Below are positions 1 to 12,400 of a DNA stretch of 64,000 nucleotides, one piece after another. A program made the position numbers and the translations under genes. Under the pieces are notes generated by a model that had not been told where the DNA came from, did not search any database, and saw only the letters and a list, made by a program, of their open reading frames with translations. Origin of the DNA: Bactericera cockerelli (taxonomy: Eukaryota; Arthropoda; Insecta; Hemiptera; Triozidae); the NCBI GenBank assembly GCA_024516035.1, contig CM044967.1:15467145-15531144 (forward strand), in the 5' to 3' direction. The first letter of the stretch is position 1, and the number at the start of each line of letters is the position of its first letter.

Positions 1-536
1 GTTGAAGATAAGCATTCGTAATATATACAGATTATACAGCATCAAGAAGAATGCTTGCAAAGAATACTTTTTCAAAGATCTTTTTAATTACTTTAAAAAT
101 GAAGTAATAAAAAAACCAGTGTCCGCCACTTTCTGTATGAAAATAAAATAACTAAGCAATCATTTCTTCTTTCTCGAGGTATTTCGTAAACGCATAAACC
201 TAGGTATTTATGGCTAGGTGATAGGTCTGTAAGGAATCCGCGTTGGCTAGTCCATCTCTTAATCTGCATGAAGACAAACGAGTGCAATCACTCCAACGAT
301 TTCAAATCGGTCATTTAGAAAGTTTGACAGGTTTTTGCCATTTCGTTTTTATGCCAACTGTAAGCTTGAAATCCGCCGTTTAGAAAGTTGTGTAGGCTGT
401 GCGATTTCCTTTCGAAAAAGTACGTGAACTTCAAACTGTTGGCTTGAATTTGGGACTAATTGATGTTCGCCGAGGGAAAGTAATATTGAAATAAAATTAT
501 AAAAAATAATAATTAAAATATATATATATATTTGTA
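1..536. other. Left end, nothing recognised
   Basis: AT-rich sequence ending in a (TA)n run just before the first SINE; no coding or RNA feature seen. Confidence 0.4.
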
Positions 537-715
537 GTCACCTTGGCAGAGTGAGTTAGCGCGCTAGGCATTGCACGCATGGTGACCTGGGTTCGATTCC
601 CAGCGGGGCAGAAATTTTTCTGCTCTGTACTTGGATGTTCGGGGTCCACTCATACCTCGTGAGGAAAAATGAGTAGTTACTTGTATGAGTAACAACTAGT
701 GGTGGCATTACCAGA
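537..715 (+). mobile_element. tRNA-headed SINE type D
   Basis: Head GTCACCTTGGCAGAGTGAG with box-B-like GGGTTCGATTCCCAG, body with CTGCTCTGTACTTGGATGTT and CCTCGTGAGGAAAAATGAG. Best preserved copy of the type. Confidence 0.7.
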
Positions 716-969
716 GTAAAAAGAAATTAATTAATAGAATTCGAAAAGTACAGGAGGCTCTTAGTAATGCTGCGCTACCCACAAACATTGTGAAAAGGAA
801 TTAATAAAAATAAAATTATACAATCATACATATTTTGTAGCACAAGATATTTTCATGAGATCGTTCTGTCTCGAATATTTATCAATAAATAAATGTGTGT
901 GTTCTTTGTGTTATTATATCACAATTTTAGTGGGTAGCGAAGAATTATAAGACTTTTTCTTTTTATTCC

Positions 970-1149
970 CGTGTATTCCGCCACTGGTCACTGCTCACAT
1001 TAAAGCAGCTACTCATTTTTTCCTCACGAGGTATAAGTGGACTCCGAATATGCAAATACAGAGCAGAAACAATCCTGCGCTGCGGGGAATCGAAACCAGG
1101 GGACTATGCGTGCAATGTCTAGCGTGCTAACTCACTTGGCCACAGTCAC
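970..1149 (-). mobile_element. tRNA-headed SINE type D
   Basis: Reverse copy of the element at 537; box B and the TTCCTCACGAGG body segment are recognisable. Confidence 0.65.
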
Positions 1150-2100
1150 AAATAGTTGTGAATATTTATCATTATTTATGACAAGAAAATAACGTAACAT
1201 TATTAAACGACTATCAACTTTCCACTTCCCCAGCAAAACCTCCTCATTCTCCTCAAATACAAAAAACATCAACACCAATAACAACAACACTATTTATTTA
1301 TTTACACTTTATTCATTGGACATATTATATGCAACACAGATAATTAAAAATTAATATACAATATAAGAGAAGAAAAAAAAAAAAAAAATATATAGGTACA
1401 TAGGTAATATATGTCCTTAATAACACTATCATATTGTACACCTTATCACACACATAAGTGCATTAATTTGTATTATTGCGTGCATACCGCCTATGTATTA
1501 AAAAATGAAAATGAGTAAATAAATAAACATGCATGAGAGGGCTCAACTGGCCAATGTTCAAATACCTGTGCAAGTGTGCACATGTTGATATTCTCGGAAC
1601 TCGCACCTAGCTCGAAGACCTGCAGCTATTTGAGAGAAAAGACTCAGAAGAAGTTTTATGAAGAATTCCAAAGTTTAGGTTCGCTAAGATGCCCTTTAAA
1701 ATTAGAATCATCTTTTTTTACTGTCGGCGAGCACTAGAAAGTCCCATTTAACCAACACTTTAGTAGCTCTCATTTATTTCAAATAGTATTACAACTTTAT
1801 TTCTCATTCTTTTCTGACATCACGATAATATCTAGACTTCATTTTTCTTTAGTAAACCGGTTCTTTTGACATTGACATAACTTTCTTTCAGTAAGAATCG
1901 GAAGATAACTATGTTTTATCACTTTATTAGACTATCTTGCCACTTGCCTGCTAGACTGCCTGGAGCCCAATGGTCCAGAAGTAGAGCCCTTTAGAGTTTA
2001 GATGCTTTCAAGCTGGACCACCGAGGAGATAACACGAAGCTCTGACGTACTGAACACGATAGGTTGTAACTATATCACGGACCAAGCGGAAAAACAAACA

Positions 2101-2502
2101 AATAATAATAATAATATGGCCTTTTTTATACTGCCCGATAAGGACTATTAAAGTCCATTATTCCAGCAGTAAGCCCAAGACATATTATTATGTGGTAAAA
2201 ATCCCAAATGGGAGGATAACTTGTCATGTTCCGGCTGGGTTTCGAACCCACGACCTCTGGAACTTCTGGATTCACAGAGTTGCCGCCTTTACCATTGATG
2301 CTTTTTAGTGGAAGGTAACCACCAGGCGAGGTTAATGCTTAAAGCATTTTCTACCACCTAACTCTCAGAGTCTTATTATTATGTGGTCATAATAATATAC
2401 TCAAATTAATGAGGAAAAACTCATGTATTGGATGAGATACGAACTGACAGATCTCTACGCTACCTGGATTACCAGACTAGTTAACCACTTGACTACTAAT
2501 GC
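2101..2502 (-). mobile_element. Adjacent type B and type C SINEs
   Basis: 2101-2296 is type B in reverse (GGCTGGGTTTCGAACCCACG box B; GTGGTAAAAATCCCAAATGG body), cut short in its head. It passes at once into a reverse type C copy at 2301-2502 (TGGGATGAGATACGAACTGA is a diverged box B). Confidence 0.65.
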
Positions 2503-2929
2503 AGACACAGAAACAGCTTTATAACAACATTAAGATACACACCAAGACCCGAACACTTGCTCCTAATATTTCATGTCAAGTAGTGAAAAAAAACTAGCAT
2601 GTGACTAGAATTTTTGAATCCTAGTCACATAATATAAATAAATAATATTTTTTGTGCATTGCAAGTAGGATGCCTACGATTTTAGGTATTTTTCGTCATC
2701 TGAACATTTATCGCATTTTTACATTAATAGTTTACCCATTGAATTTTTTTCTTGAAGTGTTGATAGAATCATTTTTTTAATAGGTATCTGAACGGAACAT
2801 GTTTTTTATACCAGTATATTTACGTTATATTATCTAACATTTACCTAAAAAAAGTGGTAATATGAAAGTAGTGGTTTGGATCAACATTCATGAACGAAAC
2901 TAAAATTTCATAATTTCAAATTTTGTCTT

Positions 2930-3087
2930 TTAACACGTATATGACCGGGTGTACCACCGGTGGTACACGCTCGTTCGTATGGAATGGACCGGGTGTACCA
3001 CCGGTGGTACACCCGGTCGGATAGCCGTATTATCGCCGGTCCCACAAGAGAATTCACGAAAAACCATGCCAGTCGTCTAAGTGTTAA
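2930..3087. mobile_element. TTAA-flanked piggyBac-like MITE, copy 1
   Basis: Begins TTAACACGTATATGACC and ends AGTCGTCTAAGTGTTAA, so the termini are an imperfect inverted repeat within a TTAA duplication, as expected for piggyBac-type elements. Inside are two copies of the palindrome-bearing unit GGGTGTACCACCGGTGGTAC. Non-coding, 158 bp. Confidence 0.7.
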
Positions 3088-4103
3088 TGATTGTCACAAA
3101 AACTCAATAGTAAATATTTTTTAAAAACCTTTGCTGATTTTTTGTTGTTGTTGCGAATTATGAAATATTTTTGCGATTCTAATACGCACCCCCTATACAA
3201 AGGAAGAGACTTAAGATACCTACACTACCTACTGTAGGAAAGTGAACTGCACTTCCTTGGTGTTTTTTTTTTAATCATACCTTACATAGATTATGATCAG
3301 AATAATCTTTTCCACTAAAGTTGTCTGGAGACCATCGCACACCCCAGCTGTAGCCAAGCTGGTTACAACAACAACAATAGGTAGGTAGTTAATCCTAAAA
3401 TTATCAAAAAATGTCATCGGACGTCTCTGAAGTAGAATCTGACAATAATATTCTAGGGTTAGTAAAAATGTATTTTTTTTTTTCAAGAACAGTTTTTCAA
3501 AATCATAGTAAATCTATATCTATTGTTTTTTTTTCCATAATAAATCAAGTCTTTCGATTCTCCGATTTCCAATTGCTGCCAATATAGCTAAACATTTTCG
3601 ACGCTGCAAACTCTGCTACAGATAGAAATCCATTGATAAAAGCGCTAACAGCTCTTTGAAAAAGTAATTCTAGATCCCACAAAGAAGTTCAACGTTCGTT
3701 TGTAGCGCAGTATAATATCATTCTAACTAGATTATCTCATGATAAGCATACCTGGAAGCTGGAAGAGTAAAAAATACCGAGATAAGCTTTGAGAAATAAA
3801 ATCCACTTGAGTCCGAGATGATTTCACATGCCTTCTGGTGCTATGCATGTGGAATGAGAGTCAAACACAAATGTAGCTATTTATTAGTCCAATGAAATTA
3901 GATGGCGTGCAAACACAACATGGTCAAATACTGGATAAAATCCCAATTGAAATGGTCTCGGTAAATAATATTTTTTATGGGCAAATATTTTGGAGAAAAA
4001 AAGATGGAGTATTTATTGGTATCTTAAAAATGTTTTCCCTATTTCCTGTTAAGATTGAGGATGAAAAATGCATACCTCTATGCATCATAACGTATAATAC
4101 GAG

Positions 4104-4187
4104 TAATAATAACACTCTTTAGTTGAAGGTATACACTAGGCGAACTTAGTGCTCAGAGCATTTTCTACCACCTAACCCTTAGAGTCT
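4104..4187 (-). repeat. Type C SINE tail fragment
   Basis: Only the 3' tail segment is present (AACACTCTTTAGTTGAAGGT ... CAGAGCATTTTCTACCACCT); no tRNA head. Confidence 0.55.
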
Positions 4188-4275
4188 TATCATAACTTCT
4201 CACTTTTCTGTTTTAACTGATTAAAATAGACATAGTTAATGCCATCTAACTACGAATAGTCTGCTTACCATTGAA

Positions 4276-4470
4276 AGCCCCTACGCTCGAAATAGCTGTG
4301 TCCAGTAGCTTGCTCCAGAAACACTGTCTACTTTCCAAACCGTCACACAACGCACTCTGATTGTTTATTCCGTTCAAATTAACCAATCAGACTGCGTTGT
4401 GTGATAGTTGAAAGGGAGATTTGGGGATTTGGAGAGTGGAAAGTGTTTCTGGAATGGGGTACGGGTGTAG
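4276..4470. mobile_element. Short inverted-repeat element
   Basis: CCAGAAACACTGTCTACTTTCC and CACACAACGCACTCTGATTG on the left pair with CAATCAGACTGCGTTGTGTG and GGAAAGTGTTTCTGG on the right, around a loop near 4370. It looks like a MITE; the exact ends are unclear. Confidence 0.5.
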
Positions 4471-4677
4471 CCTGATATCTATGTAGAGTACGCACACCCA
4501 GCTATCACATCAACTTCTGACTTTTCGATTTGAGTTATGAGTTTATGACCCCTATTTTTGATCCTCATTTCACCAAAATTTTAGAAACCGAAATAAATAG
4601 ACATTTTAAGTACAGAGGGCCTGATAATTATTCTGTGAGTCATGAATTTCTGTTTTTCAGAAAAGAGAGGTATTTTT

Positions 4678-4765
4678 TTTGTGTTAATCACGATGTGATG
4701 TCACAATATCATGTGTGATTATCACTATTACTCAAACAAGCTTTACTAAATATTTGTGTATAAAA
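4678..4765 (-). repeat. Type A SINE tail fragment
   Basis: GTGTTAATCACGATGTGATG and ACTCAAACAAGCTTTACTAA match the 3' part of type A elements; the tRNA head is missing. Confidence 0.5.
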
Positions 4766-5639
4766 TTCCTATATTCCTAAAACTTTGGGGGTTTTTCCAA
4801 CGTAACGAAAAAACATGATAACAAAAAACATCCAAAAACATCAATATTAGGGCTATCCCAAAATTGTTCTCTTTGCCTTAACTTCGTATATTGATGGTCT
4901 CGTTTTTTCCTAATTTGACTGAGCTAATATTTTAATTCATTCGATAGTACACACAGACACCATACTATAAAATAATACTTTCATTTATATTGACTTAAGA
5001 GACCACTGGGCACTTGGGCAGTATCAATCTATTTCATCGATGATTTTTTTTTTTTTTTTCCACCTCTTAAAGGATAGTTGGATAATTATATCTTGTAAAC
5101 GATTCAACCAATCGTTGTGAGGTCTCACAAGATGTTATAAAACTTCACAGGGTATCATTTATAATGTTGAAGAATCTAAAGTCTTTATTTTTCAGATGTA
5201 TCTCTACAGATATAGGACTTGGTGCAGTTAGTAGTCTAATTGATTTACAGCTTTTATTGATCAAATAATCATAGGAAAAATTCTAGCACCAATAAATCGA
5301 TCGCTATCTGATTTCTCGTCTATTTCTGAACTTGTATTTGTAGGGAATAAATGGAGTGAACTCTTTCAGCTATTGTAAAATCTTGGACGCATCGATATCT
5401 CTCTAAATTAAAATCGATTTCAAAGATCCAAGTTAGATATTAGATAATTAATAATATGTGTATTCGATATTAATTATCTAACTTGAAAATTTTGAAAGAA
5501 ATTTCATTAGCTTGTCCAAACCGACAGGTATTGAATACTGTTCATACTTTTACATATTAAACCGTTTTTATAAATGTCAGTTTTTATTCCTAATATTTTA
5601 TTTGTCCGGAATTCTACCCATTGATTCTGTTCACATTAA

Positions 5640-5809
5640 TATACTTACATAGCTTCTAATATCTCCTCACTCGTTATGAGTGGGGCGGCTGGGGCCCCGC
5701 AAGATTCCATGCATATTAGAGTCACAGAGCTGAAAAAAAATAACTCCGCCGAGATTCGAAGCCAGATCAATACAAGCAAACCGAGTGTTACTCAGTTGGC
5801 CATGGTGAC
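5640..5809 (-). mobile_element. Diverged type D SINE
   Basis: Reverse copy with GCCGAGATTCGAAGCCAG (box B) and a head ending GTTGGCCATGGTGAC. More diverged than the copy at 537. Confidence 0.5.
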
Positions 5810-6050
5810 TTCAAAACTTTACTTTAACAAAAAAGAAAAAAGAAATTTAGGCTTGCACTTTCAAATGAATGAACTTCATTCTCATTGTTCAAAAATATGT
5901 TAATTTTTTTGCAATTCCTGGCAAGACACTGAAGAAGTTAGTCAATCTCAGGCGTGGTCGTTTTGATTTTTTTTTTTTTTTGGAGGTGCTGCCAAATAAA
6001 CCGGACTAAAATGGGACTTAGAGAGTATCTCTCTTAGTTACCTAACGAGT

Positions 6051-6260
6051 TTGAATTTGTTTACCATGCCCATCGTAAGAATTATAACTTTTCTGTTTAT
6101 ACTGATTAAAATAGTGAGGTTAGTTGATGGCATGGATAATCAGAACTATCACCTGCTGATGAGAGCAAATAAGCTCGAAACAGCTGTTCAGGTATGTTTT
6201 GATATTCATGTACATCTAGTACAACAGACTTCTCACTTTTCTGTTTATACTGATTATTAA
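6051..6260 (+). repeat. Family G repeat (ACTTCTCACTTTTCTGT)
   Basis: Contains GTTGATGGCATGGATAATCA, CCTGCTGATGAGAGCAAATA and a terminal CTTCTCACTTTTCTG. The same string of blocks recurs at 33080-33215 (reverse), 46550-46870 and 55370-55520 (reverse). A chance open frame here is repeat-derived. Confidence 0.6.
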
Positions 6261-6715
6261 TACTGATAAATTATTTTTTCTAGAAAGGAATGTGTAATGA
6301 TTTTCACTGTGTACGGGCTAGGACTTGAAAAAATTCTATTCCTTTTTGTCTGTGGGTGCTGCAGCTCCTTAGCACCGGCCGCGCCTGGTCAGTCTATCTG
6401 CAAAAAAAAAGAAAAAAATCTAGCCAAGTGTTAAGTCGCTAGATATAGGTAGGTACTTAAAACGATCGAGACAGAAGAAAGTGCGATTAAAGTTAGGTGT
6501 GTCGAGATCTAAGTATTCACATCAGTCTCTGTGCAAAAAATTCGTTATAATTATAGTGATTTTCTAAAACCTGTTTATAATATCACTGCGTTTTGCAGGT
6601 AGAACTTTTGGAATGGTGATAGAAACTTGATATCGCTTTCAATCAATTTTTTGTGGCATATCAATATTTTTTGTTTTAGAGATTACGGATATTAGTACCT
6701 ATCCTATATAATAAT

Positions 6716-6917
6716 AACACTCTTTAGTGGAATGTAACCACCAGGCGAGGTTAATGCTCAAAGAATTTTCTACCACCTATCCCTCAGAGTCTTATTATTA
6801 TGTGGTCACAAACTCAAATTATTGAGGAAAAATTCATGCACTGGGTGGGATTCGAACCAACGGATCCCTATGTTGCCTGGATTATCAGACTAGCGCGTTA
6901 ACCACTCGACTCCCAGA
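6716..6917 (-). mobile_element. tRNA-headed SINE type C
   Basis: Full reverse copy: tail CTCTTTAGTGGAATGTAACC, box B TGGGATTCGAACCAACGGAT, head ending GCGTTAACCACTCGACTCCC. Confidence 0.68.
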
Positions 6918-7130
6918 CTTGACTTTCTATTTATACTGATTATACTGACTACCTATAAACAGTATTTGTTTAACTATCTTCTAAAATTCTAGATAAAATC
7001 CTTTTACATTAATTGATTCATTCATAATTAACAGATCTCTGAAACAGCTGGACCAAAGGACTACCATCAGGCATAGACTCTCCTTTTGGTATTGTAGAAC
7101 TACAAGAGCTCCATGTAGGTATCATGCTTA

Positions 7131-7307
7131 TTCTACAACCAATGTATTTATTAGGATATTGTCCAATTTTTGGCCAATTTACAGCAGTGTTCTACAACCA
7201 CTGTACTTATTAGGATATTGTACAATTTTTGGCCAATTTACAGCAGTGTTCTACAACCACTGTACTTATTAGGATATTGTACAATTTTTGGCCAATTTAC
7301 AGCAGTG
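7131..7307 (+). repeat. Tandem repeat, 3 x 59 bp
   Basis: Three consecutive units beginning TTCTACAACCACTGTACTTA at 7131, 7190 and 7249; units 2 and 3 are almost identical, unit 1 differs at a few bases. Confidence 0.85.
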
Positions 7308-7379
7308 TCTTAAAATAAATTAAAACTATGTAAAAGAAAGAAAAAACTCACTAGCAAATCAAAAAACATTAGAAATCTC

Positions 7380-7510
7380 GGCACTCTGTGAATCCAGAGA
7401 GGTCGTGGGTTCGAAACCTAGCCGAGACATCACATGACAATTCTCTCAATTGGGATTTTTACCACATAATAATACGTCTTGGGCTCACCGCTGGAATAAT
7501 AGGACTTAAT
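7380..7510 (+). mobile_element. Truncated type B SINE
   Basis: Starts inside the head (GGCACTCTGTGAATCCAGAG), box B GGGTTCGAAACCTAGCC, body GGGATTTTTACCACATAATA. Confidence 0.62.
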
Positions 7511-7608
7511 TTATTTAGAAACTCTTTATTACCAGAACATATATAGACAAATAATGGTAAAAATTAAATATAAAATTGACAATATTAATAATATAAACAA
7601 GAAAAATG

Positions 7609-7858
7609 CTTAGCGCGCTAAGCATTGCACGCATGGTGACCTGGGTTCGATCACCAGCGGGGCAGGAATTTTTCTGCTCTGTACTTGGATGTTCAAGGTC
7701 CACTCATACCTCGTGAGGAAAAATGAGTAGTTATTTGTATGAGTAACGATCAGTTGCGGCATTACCAGAGTAAAAATATATATATAGGTATATATATATA
7801 CATATGTCCTAACTAAAGGGCGGGGTTATTGCCTATGGCAATCTCTTCCACCCAACCC
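7609..7858 (+). mobile_element. Type D SINE followed by a reverse LINE-like tail
   Basis: 7609-7773 is a type D element lacking its first bases. After a TA-rich stretch, 7804-7858 is the reverse of the GGGTTGGGTGGAAGAGATTG tail also seen at 49535 and 54890. Confidence 0.6.
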
Positions 7859-8549
7859 TTGATAGTCTTAATAGTCTCAAAAAAACTCTTAATAGTCTCA
7901 ATCGGGCAGAGGCGATATTATTATTATCTCCCCCATCTTCAGTAGCTTCAGAAGCAGCTTCATCGCAAGCACCACTCCCCGTTCGCATCATCGAGCGCAG
8001 CCGATGATCTCTCAACTTTACGATTTTCGCTTCCCTTTGTTTATGATTGCACTTTTACGATCTGTGTCTCACAAGTGGTTGGGCTATCGTGTTCACAAGA
8101 TAGCCGCGAGGTCCCCGTTTCACTCCAACTTTTTAAAAAAGAAAGTTCCATCTCATGTGAGATGATTAAATGGTTTCAATAACCTCCGTGCCGATACTTT
8201 TCAAGAGCATCTTCTTGTTGGCGAGATTCTGATTACATGTTTCCGACCAGGTGGAAACGGAAGACTTCTGATGACCATGCGAATCATCCATCCGAGTGAG
8301 CAGGCGATCGATCGTTTGGTCTGAATGCAGTTATATCTTGTTCTCAAAACAAACGGTGCATTTTTTTTTTTTTTTTTTAATTAATTTTTTTCTCTGATTG
8401 TATTTCTTGAGTAACACAGGACAGGACCAAACTATTTTTTTATTGACGTTTTTGCTTTGATTTAATTTAATGATGTATCTTGGGATCTACAGTTTACGTC
8501 ATGAAACAGCATACTTTCTGATTTTCAGTCAATCATCGTGATAATTTTA

Positions 8550-8640
8550 GTAAAATAAAGAGGTGCTATATTAGGCTGTTAGCGTAATGGGACTTCTTGT
8601 CTCGAGCCGACAGTCTAAATAAAGCAAATGGTGACATTAC
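8550..8640 (+). repeat. SINE/LINE 3' tail fragment
   Basis: CTGTTAGCGTAATGGGACTT ... GACAGTCTAAATAAAGCA has the same layout as the type B tail (GGGACT...CAGTATAAATAAGGC) without a tRNA head. Confidence 0.5.
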
Positions 8641-8703
8641 TACAACCCATGCGACCTATTATACTTCCAGATTAAAATGTTCGAAGTAACTTATTATCTT
8701 CTG

Positions 8704-8907
8704 TCCCGGTAGCTCAGTGGTAAAGGCGGCACTCTGTGAATCCAGAGATACCAGAGGTCGCAGGTTCGAAACCCAGCCGGGACATGACAAGTTATCCTCC
8801 CATTTGGGATTTTTACCACATAATGATATTTCTTGGGCTTACTGCTGGAATAATGGGACCTAATAGTCCTAATAGGGCAGTATAAATAAGGCGATATTAT
8901 TATTATA
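8704..8907 (+). mobile_element. tRNA-headed SINE type B, full length
   Basis: TCCCGGTAGCTCAGTGGTAA head (box A), GGTTCGAAACCCAGCCGGGA box B, then CTGCTGGAATAATGGGACCT and a GGGCAGTATAAATAAGGCGA tail ending in (ATT)n. The head resembles a tRNA but pairs imperfectly and continues into a SINE body, so it is not a tRNA gene. Confidence 0.75.
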
Positions 8908-9096
8908 CAGTTTTTGTATAAATACTGATTATACTGATTTGGATCACAAGATTTTAGTGCATTATTTATTAAATTACTTGCATAGTCCACACATGTTTTA
9001 CATAGAGCTGTCGAAATAATAATAATAATAAAGTTCATTTAGATCGGAAGTTTATTTTAAAAAAAAATCAATTATTATTTTTTTTGATAAAGTAAC

Positions 9097-9254
9097 TTAA
9101 CACGTAGACGACCGGGTGTATCACCGGTGGTACACGCACGTTCGTACGGAATGGACCGGGTGTACCACCGGTGGTACACGGGGTCGGATAGCCGTATTAT
9201 CGCCGGTCCCACAAGAGAATTCACGAAAAACCATGCCGGTCGTCTAAGTGTTAT
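9097..9254. mobile_element. TTAA-flanked piggyBac-like MITE, copy 2
   Basis: Same length and order as the copy at 2930. Starts TTAACACGTAGACGACC, ends GGTCGTCTAAGTGTTAT; the right TTAA is changed to TTAT. It ends 70 bases before the first Kazal exon and is followed by a T-run. Confidence 0.7.
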
Positions 9255-9325
9255 TCTATTTTTTTTTTTTTTTTTAATAATTTAATTATGAAAATATTTG
9301 ATATCTTGATCTCTCAATTTCACAG

Positions 9326-9457
9326 GTATTGCAGCCGCCAGGGACAACTCGTGTCCTCGGATCTGCCCCCAAGGGAGCGCGGAGGTTCCAGTCTGTGGCT
9401 CAGATGGCGTAATCTACGCGAATGCTTGCGAACTCAAGAAGAAGACCTGTGGCAAAG
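9326..9457 (+). CDS. Kazal exon 1 (C1-C5 of domain 1)
   Basis: Acceptor TTTCACAG, donor GTATGT. Reads [15 protein letters not shown], then VCGSDGVIY, and ends after C5 as TCGK plus one base (phase 1). A second in-frame AG nine bases downstream (TATTGCAG) could remove three residues (IAA-type tandem acceptor). C6 of this domain is in the next exon (KVC). It begins with two bases that complete a codon, so an upstream phase-1 exon must exist. Confidence 0.88.
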
Positions 9458-12400
9458 GTATGTAATAAATTAATGAGCAACTTTTGGGTATTATTTTTTA
9501 AATGATGTCTACTTTGTATTCATCATCATCATAGGGTGGCGTCATCGTGAACGATGGTAGCCAGACAGTGGAGGAATGACTCAGCACTTCTACCACTGTC
9601 TTTACAAGGAGGCTAATAATTGACGAGGGTCCCCAGAACTAAGCCTATGCTGGTCTACTCCCTGTTTATAGTCCCCCAGCCAGTCGTCCCCCAGTATAAT
9701 ACTTTGTATTATAATAATAATAATACTCTTTAGTGGTAGGTAACCACCAGGCGAGGTTAATGCTCAAAGCATTTTCTACCACCTAACCCTCAGAGTCTTA
9801 TTATTATGTGCTCACAAACTCAAATTAATGAGGAAAAATTCATGCACTGGGTGGGATTCGAACCAACGGATCCCTACAATACCTGGATTTCCAGACTAGC
9901 GCGTTAACCACTTGACTACCAGTATTATGCCACTACTATCGACCTCAGTAGCTTGACGATAAGGCGGCGGACTTTTAAGCGGAGGTCGGTGGTTCAAGTT
10001 CCAAGTTAAGCAAATACATAATTAGTAAAGCTAGTTAGAAAAGTTGTGCTATCACGATTGTGATTAACTTTTACTATGCCTTCACGGTTCTGAACCGAAC
10101 TGGGAGTTTTTTCCACCTACAATATTTCAATCTTTCTGATGTTACTGTAGAAAAATATAAAAACCTTTTACAAAAATCACAAAAAGGGTCATCGTGCCAT
10201 CCAAATAGCTAACTAATCAAGTTGGTGCTTCATTAATCATAAAGATGGTTGTCGTCATATGACCTTGGAGTTGAAAGCTACGTAAAATCCAACTACGTAA
10301 ATTTGAAGAAAAAAAAAAAAACAAACAAAAGATGGTTGGTTGGATCCAGCACATCAGCTTTTATTGGTCATCGGTCTACAATATTTCAAGCAAAAATTAA
10401 AAAATAATGTAGAATTCTCGGTTTTTTGGAATCGTCTGATTGATATTGATAAAGAGGCCTGGTGCTTCACCACAAATAAAATCATACATACATACGAAAA
10501 TAATTAAATACATACTCGTATTTCTCACACATAAAAGCTACCATTCCTCAAACGCATGTTATGAGATTCTTTGGTAAAGTTTTCTAAAACATATTTTATC
10601 ATGCATCGTAAGATCAAAGATCGTATTATAAAGAAAGTTATCCTCTCATGTAGTAGATCTATTCTTTCGAAGATTGGTGATTTCTTCTAACCAGCTTGTG
10701 ACACACAGTCGTGACAGACATAATTATTATCAAAGATCATATTATAAAGTATATCTTTGAAATATTCTGGAATAGAAAAAAAATTGTCATACATGTACAA
10801 TAACGTACATCTAGTACAATTCCACAAAAATTGTCATACATGTACAATAACGTACATCTAGTACAATTCCTCACTTTTTAATTATTTTTTTTTTTAAATT
10901 ATATTTATTTACAGAGGATACTTAACAATTTAGAGTCCTTGCTCTTATTTCTCACTTTTCCAATCCGACTGATAATTGTGACATTTGAAGTGACATAAAT
11001 AAATCTTTCAGGGTAAAAGGTTTCTAGGTAGTAAGAAGTTTTGTAGGTCTTTATAAAAATTGATTCTTTTAAAGGGAAACCACTGTCATTTTTTCAACTT
11101 TCCATCTCAATCGGATGATTTTCAGTACCCTTTGTTCGATTTGTTGTAAGTCATCCATACTGTCGGCTTCATTAACATTACATTATTTCTGGGGGGGGGT
11201 CTTTTCTGAAAGAAATTTCTATGTGCTGCGTCCGTTATTTACAACTATTGCAACCCTTGTTATCTTCCAGGATACCAATATTTCTTTCTGTACCAGAATG
11301 TGAGTTCACTAAACCCTGTATGTTTATTGCAGTTGTGATTTGCCAGAAGAAGATCTCCAGCAAAGTTTGATTTATCTTATTTATTTCTTTAAGAGGCTAA
11401 ATATTCATTGATGCGTGTCAGGAACAATCATGCTGTTTGTCCTATACATGTATGTACTTGTATTAGAGGTAGTACAGTCACAATATTTACAGTTAGGCTC
11501 ATAAATACCACTCTCCAAGAGATCCTGTTGGGGAGTGTGCCCATTAAAAAGACATCAGCAGCATCAGGTTTCGAATAAAAAGCTATTTCCACATATATGT
11601 TGACTTTTATTAGTCATGACATGAAAACATGTCCCAGTTTTTGAGATATTTCACCTACATAAGAAACGAAGATGGAATTTAGTTAAGTAGGAAGAATGCA
11701 GCTGTAAAGACAGTGGTAGGAATTTCTAGTGATTTTTTTACTGTTCTCTCCTACCAAATACCTTTATGAACATCACTTTTATTTTTCCAACACCTTTTTG
11801 ATTAGTTTTCAGTCAATGCATACACATACAGTATGGATGGAGAAGATAAGAAATATCTATGGATTTCAAAGATACTGACGATTAATATAATGTTTGCTTC
11901 TAAAGTCTACATGCTGCTATGAACTGTAGCTATAGCGATGATAGAATTGTCTATAGTTTTTTAAAGATGGATAAAAAATCAATTGTTAGACTATAGGTAC
12001 ATACAAGCGAATCGTTAAAGTTATTTCATCATCTTGATATTTCATAATGGACCGTCACAAAGTTACTGAGTCATCCATGTAAAAAGTAGAAAAGAGATCC
12101 TGCGCTGCTTTATTACCAAGCTTGCTGGTTTTTTCATCATTGAAATCTAAAAGATGATCAGAATCTTGAACATTCGAAACCTTAATAGATAAACTTGAAA
12201 TAAATAGTCATAAGCATGCGCAACATGCAAATGAGAGCATTGAGCTGAGTTTCTAAACTCTCCTTCTATACAAAAATACCTATTCTTTATGATACAGAAC
12301 AAATGTGAAAAAATCTTTGACAATGTAGAAATTCTCTTGCAAGTATTGTAGAAATTCTTTGAGGTGTTTTGAGTTGAAACAAAAGTACAATAATGCAACT

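Noticed and set aside
6051..6260. Open frame with a hydrophobic start that could be a signal peptide for the Kazal gene
   Set aside because: The same sequence blocks recur at 33080, 46550 and 55370, so it is a dispersed repeat; no donor in the right phase was seen.
7131..7307. CRISPR-like array
   Set aside because: Direct 59-bp tandem units without spacers in a eukaryotic genome.
8704..8780. tRNA-like sequence with box A and box B
   Set aside because: Many near-identical copies continue into a common SINE body and simple-repeat tail, so these are SINE heads, not tRNA genes. The same applies to types A, C, D and F.
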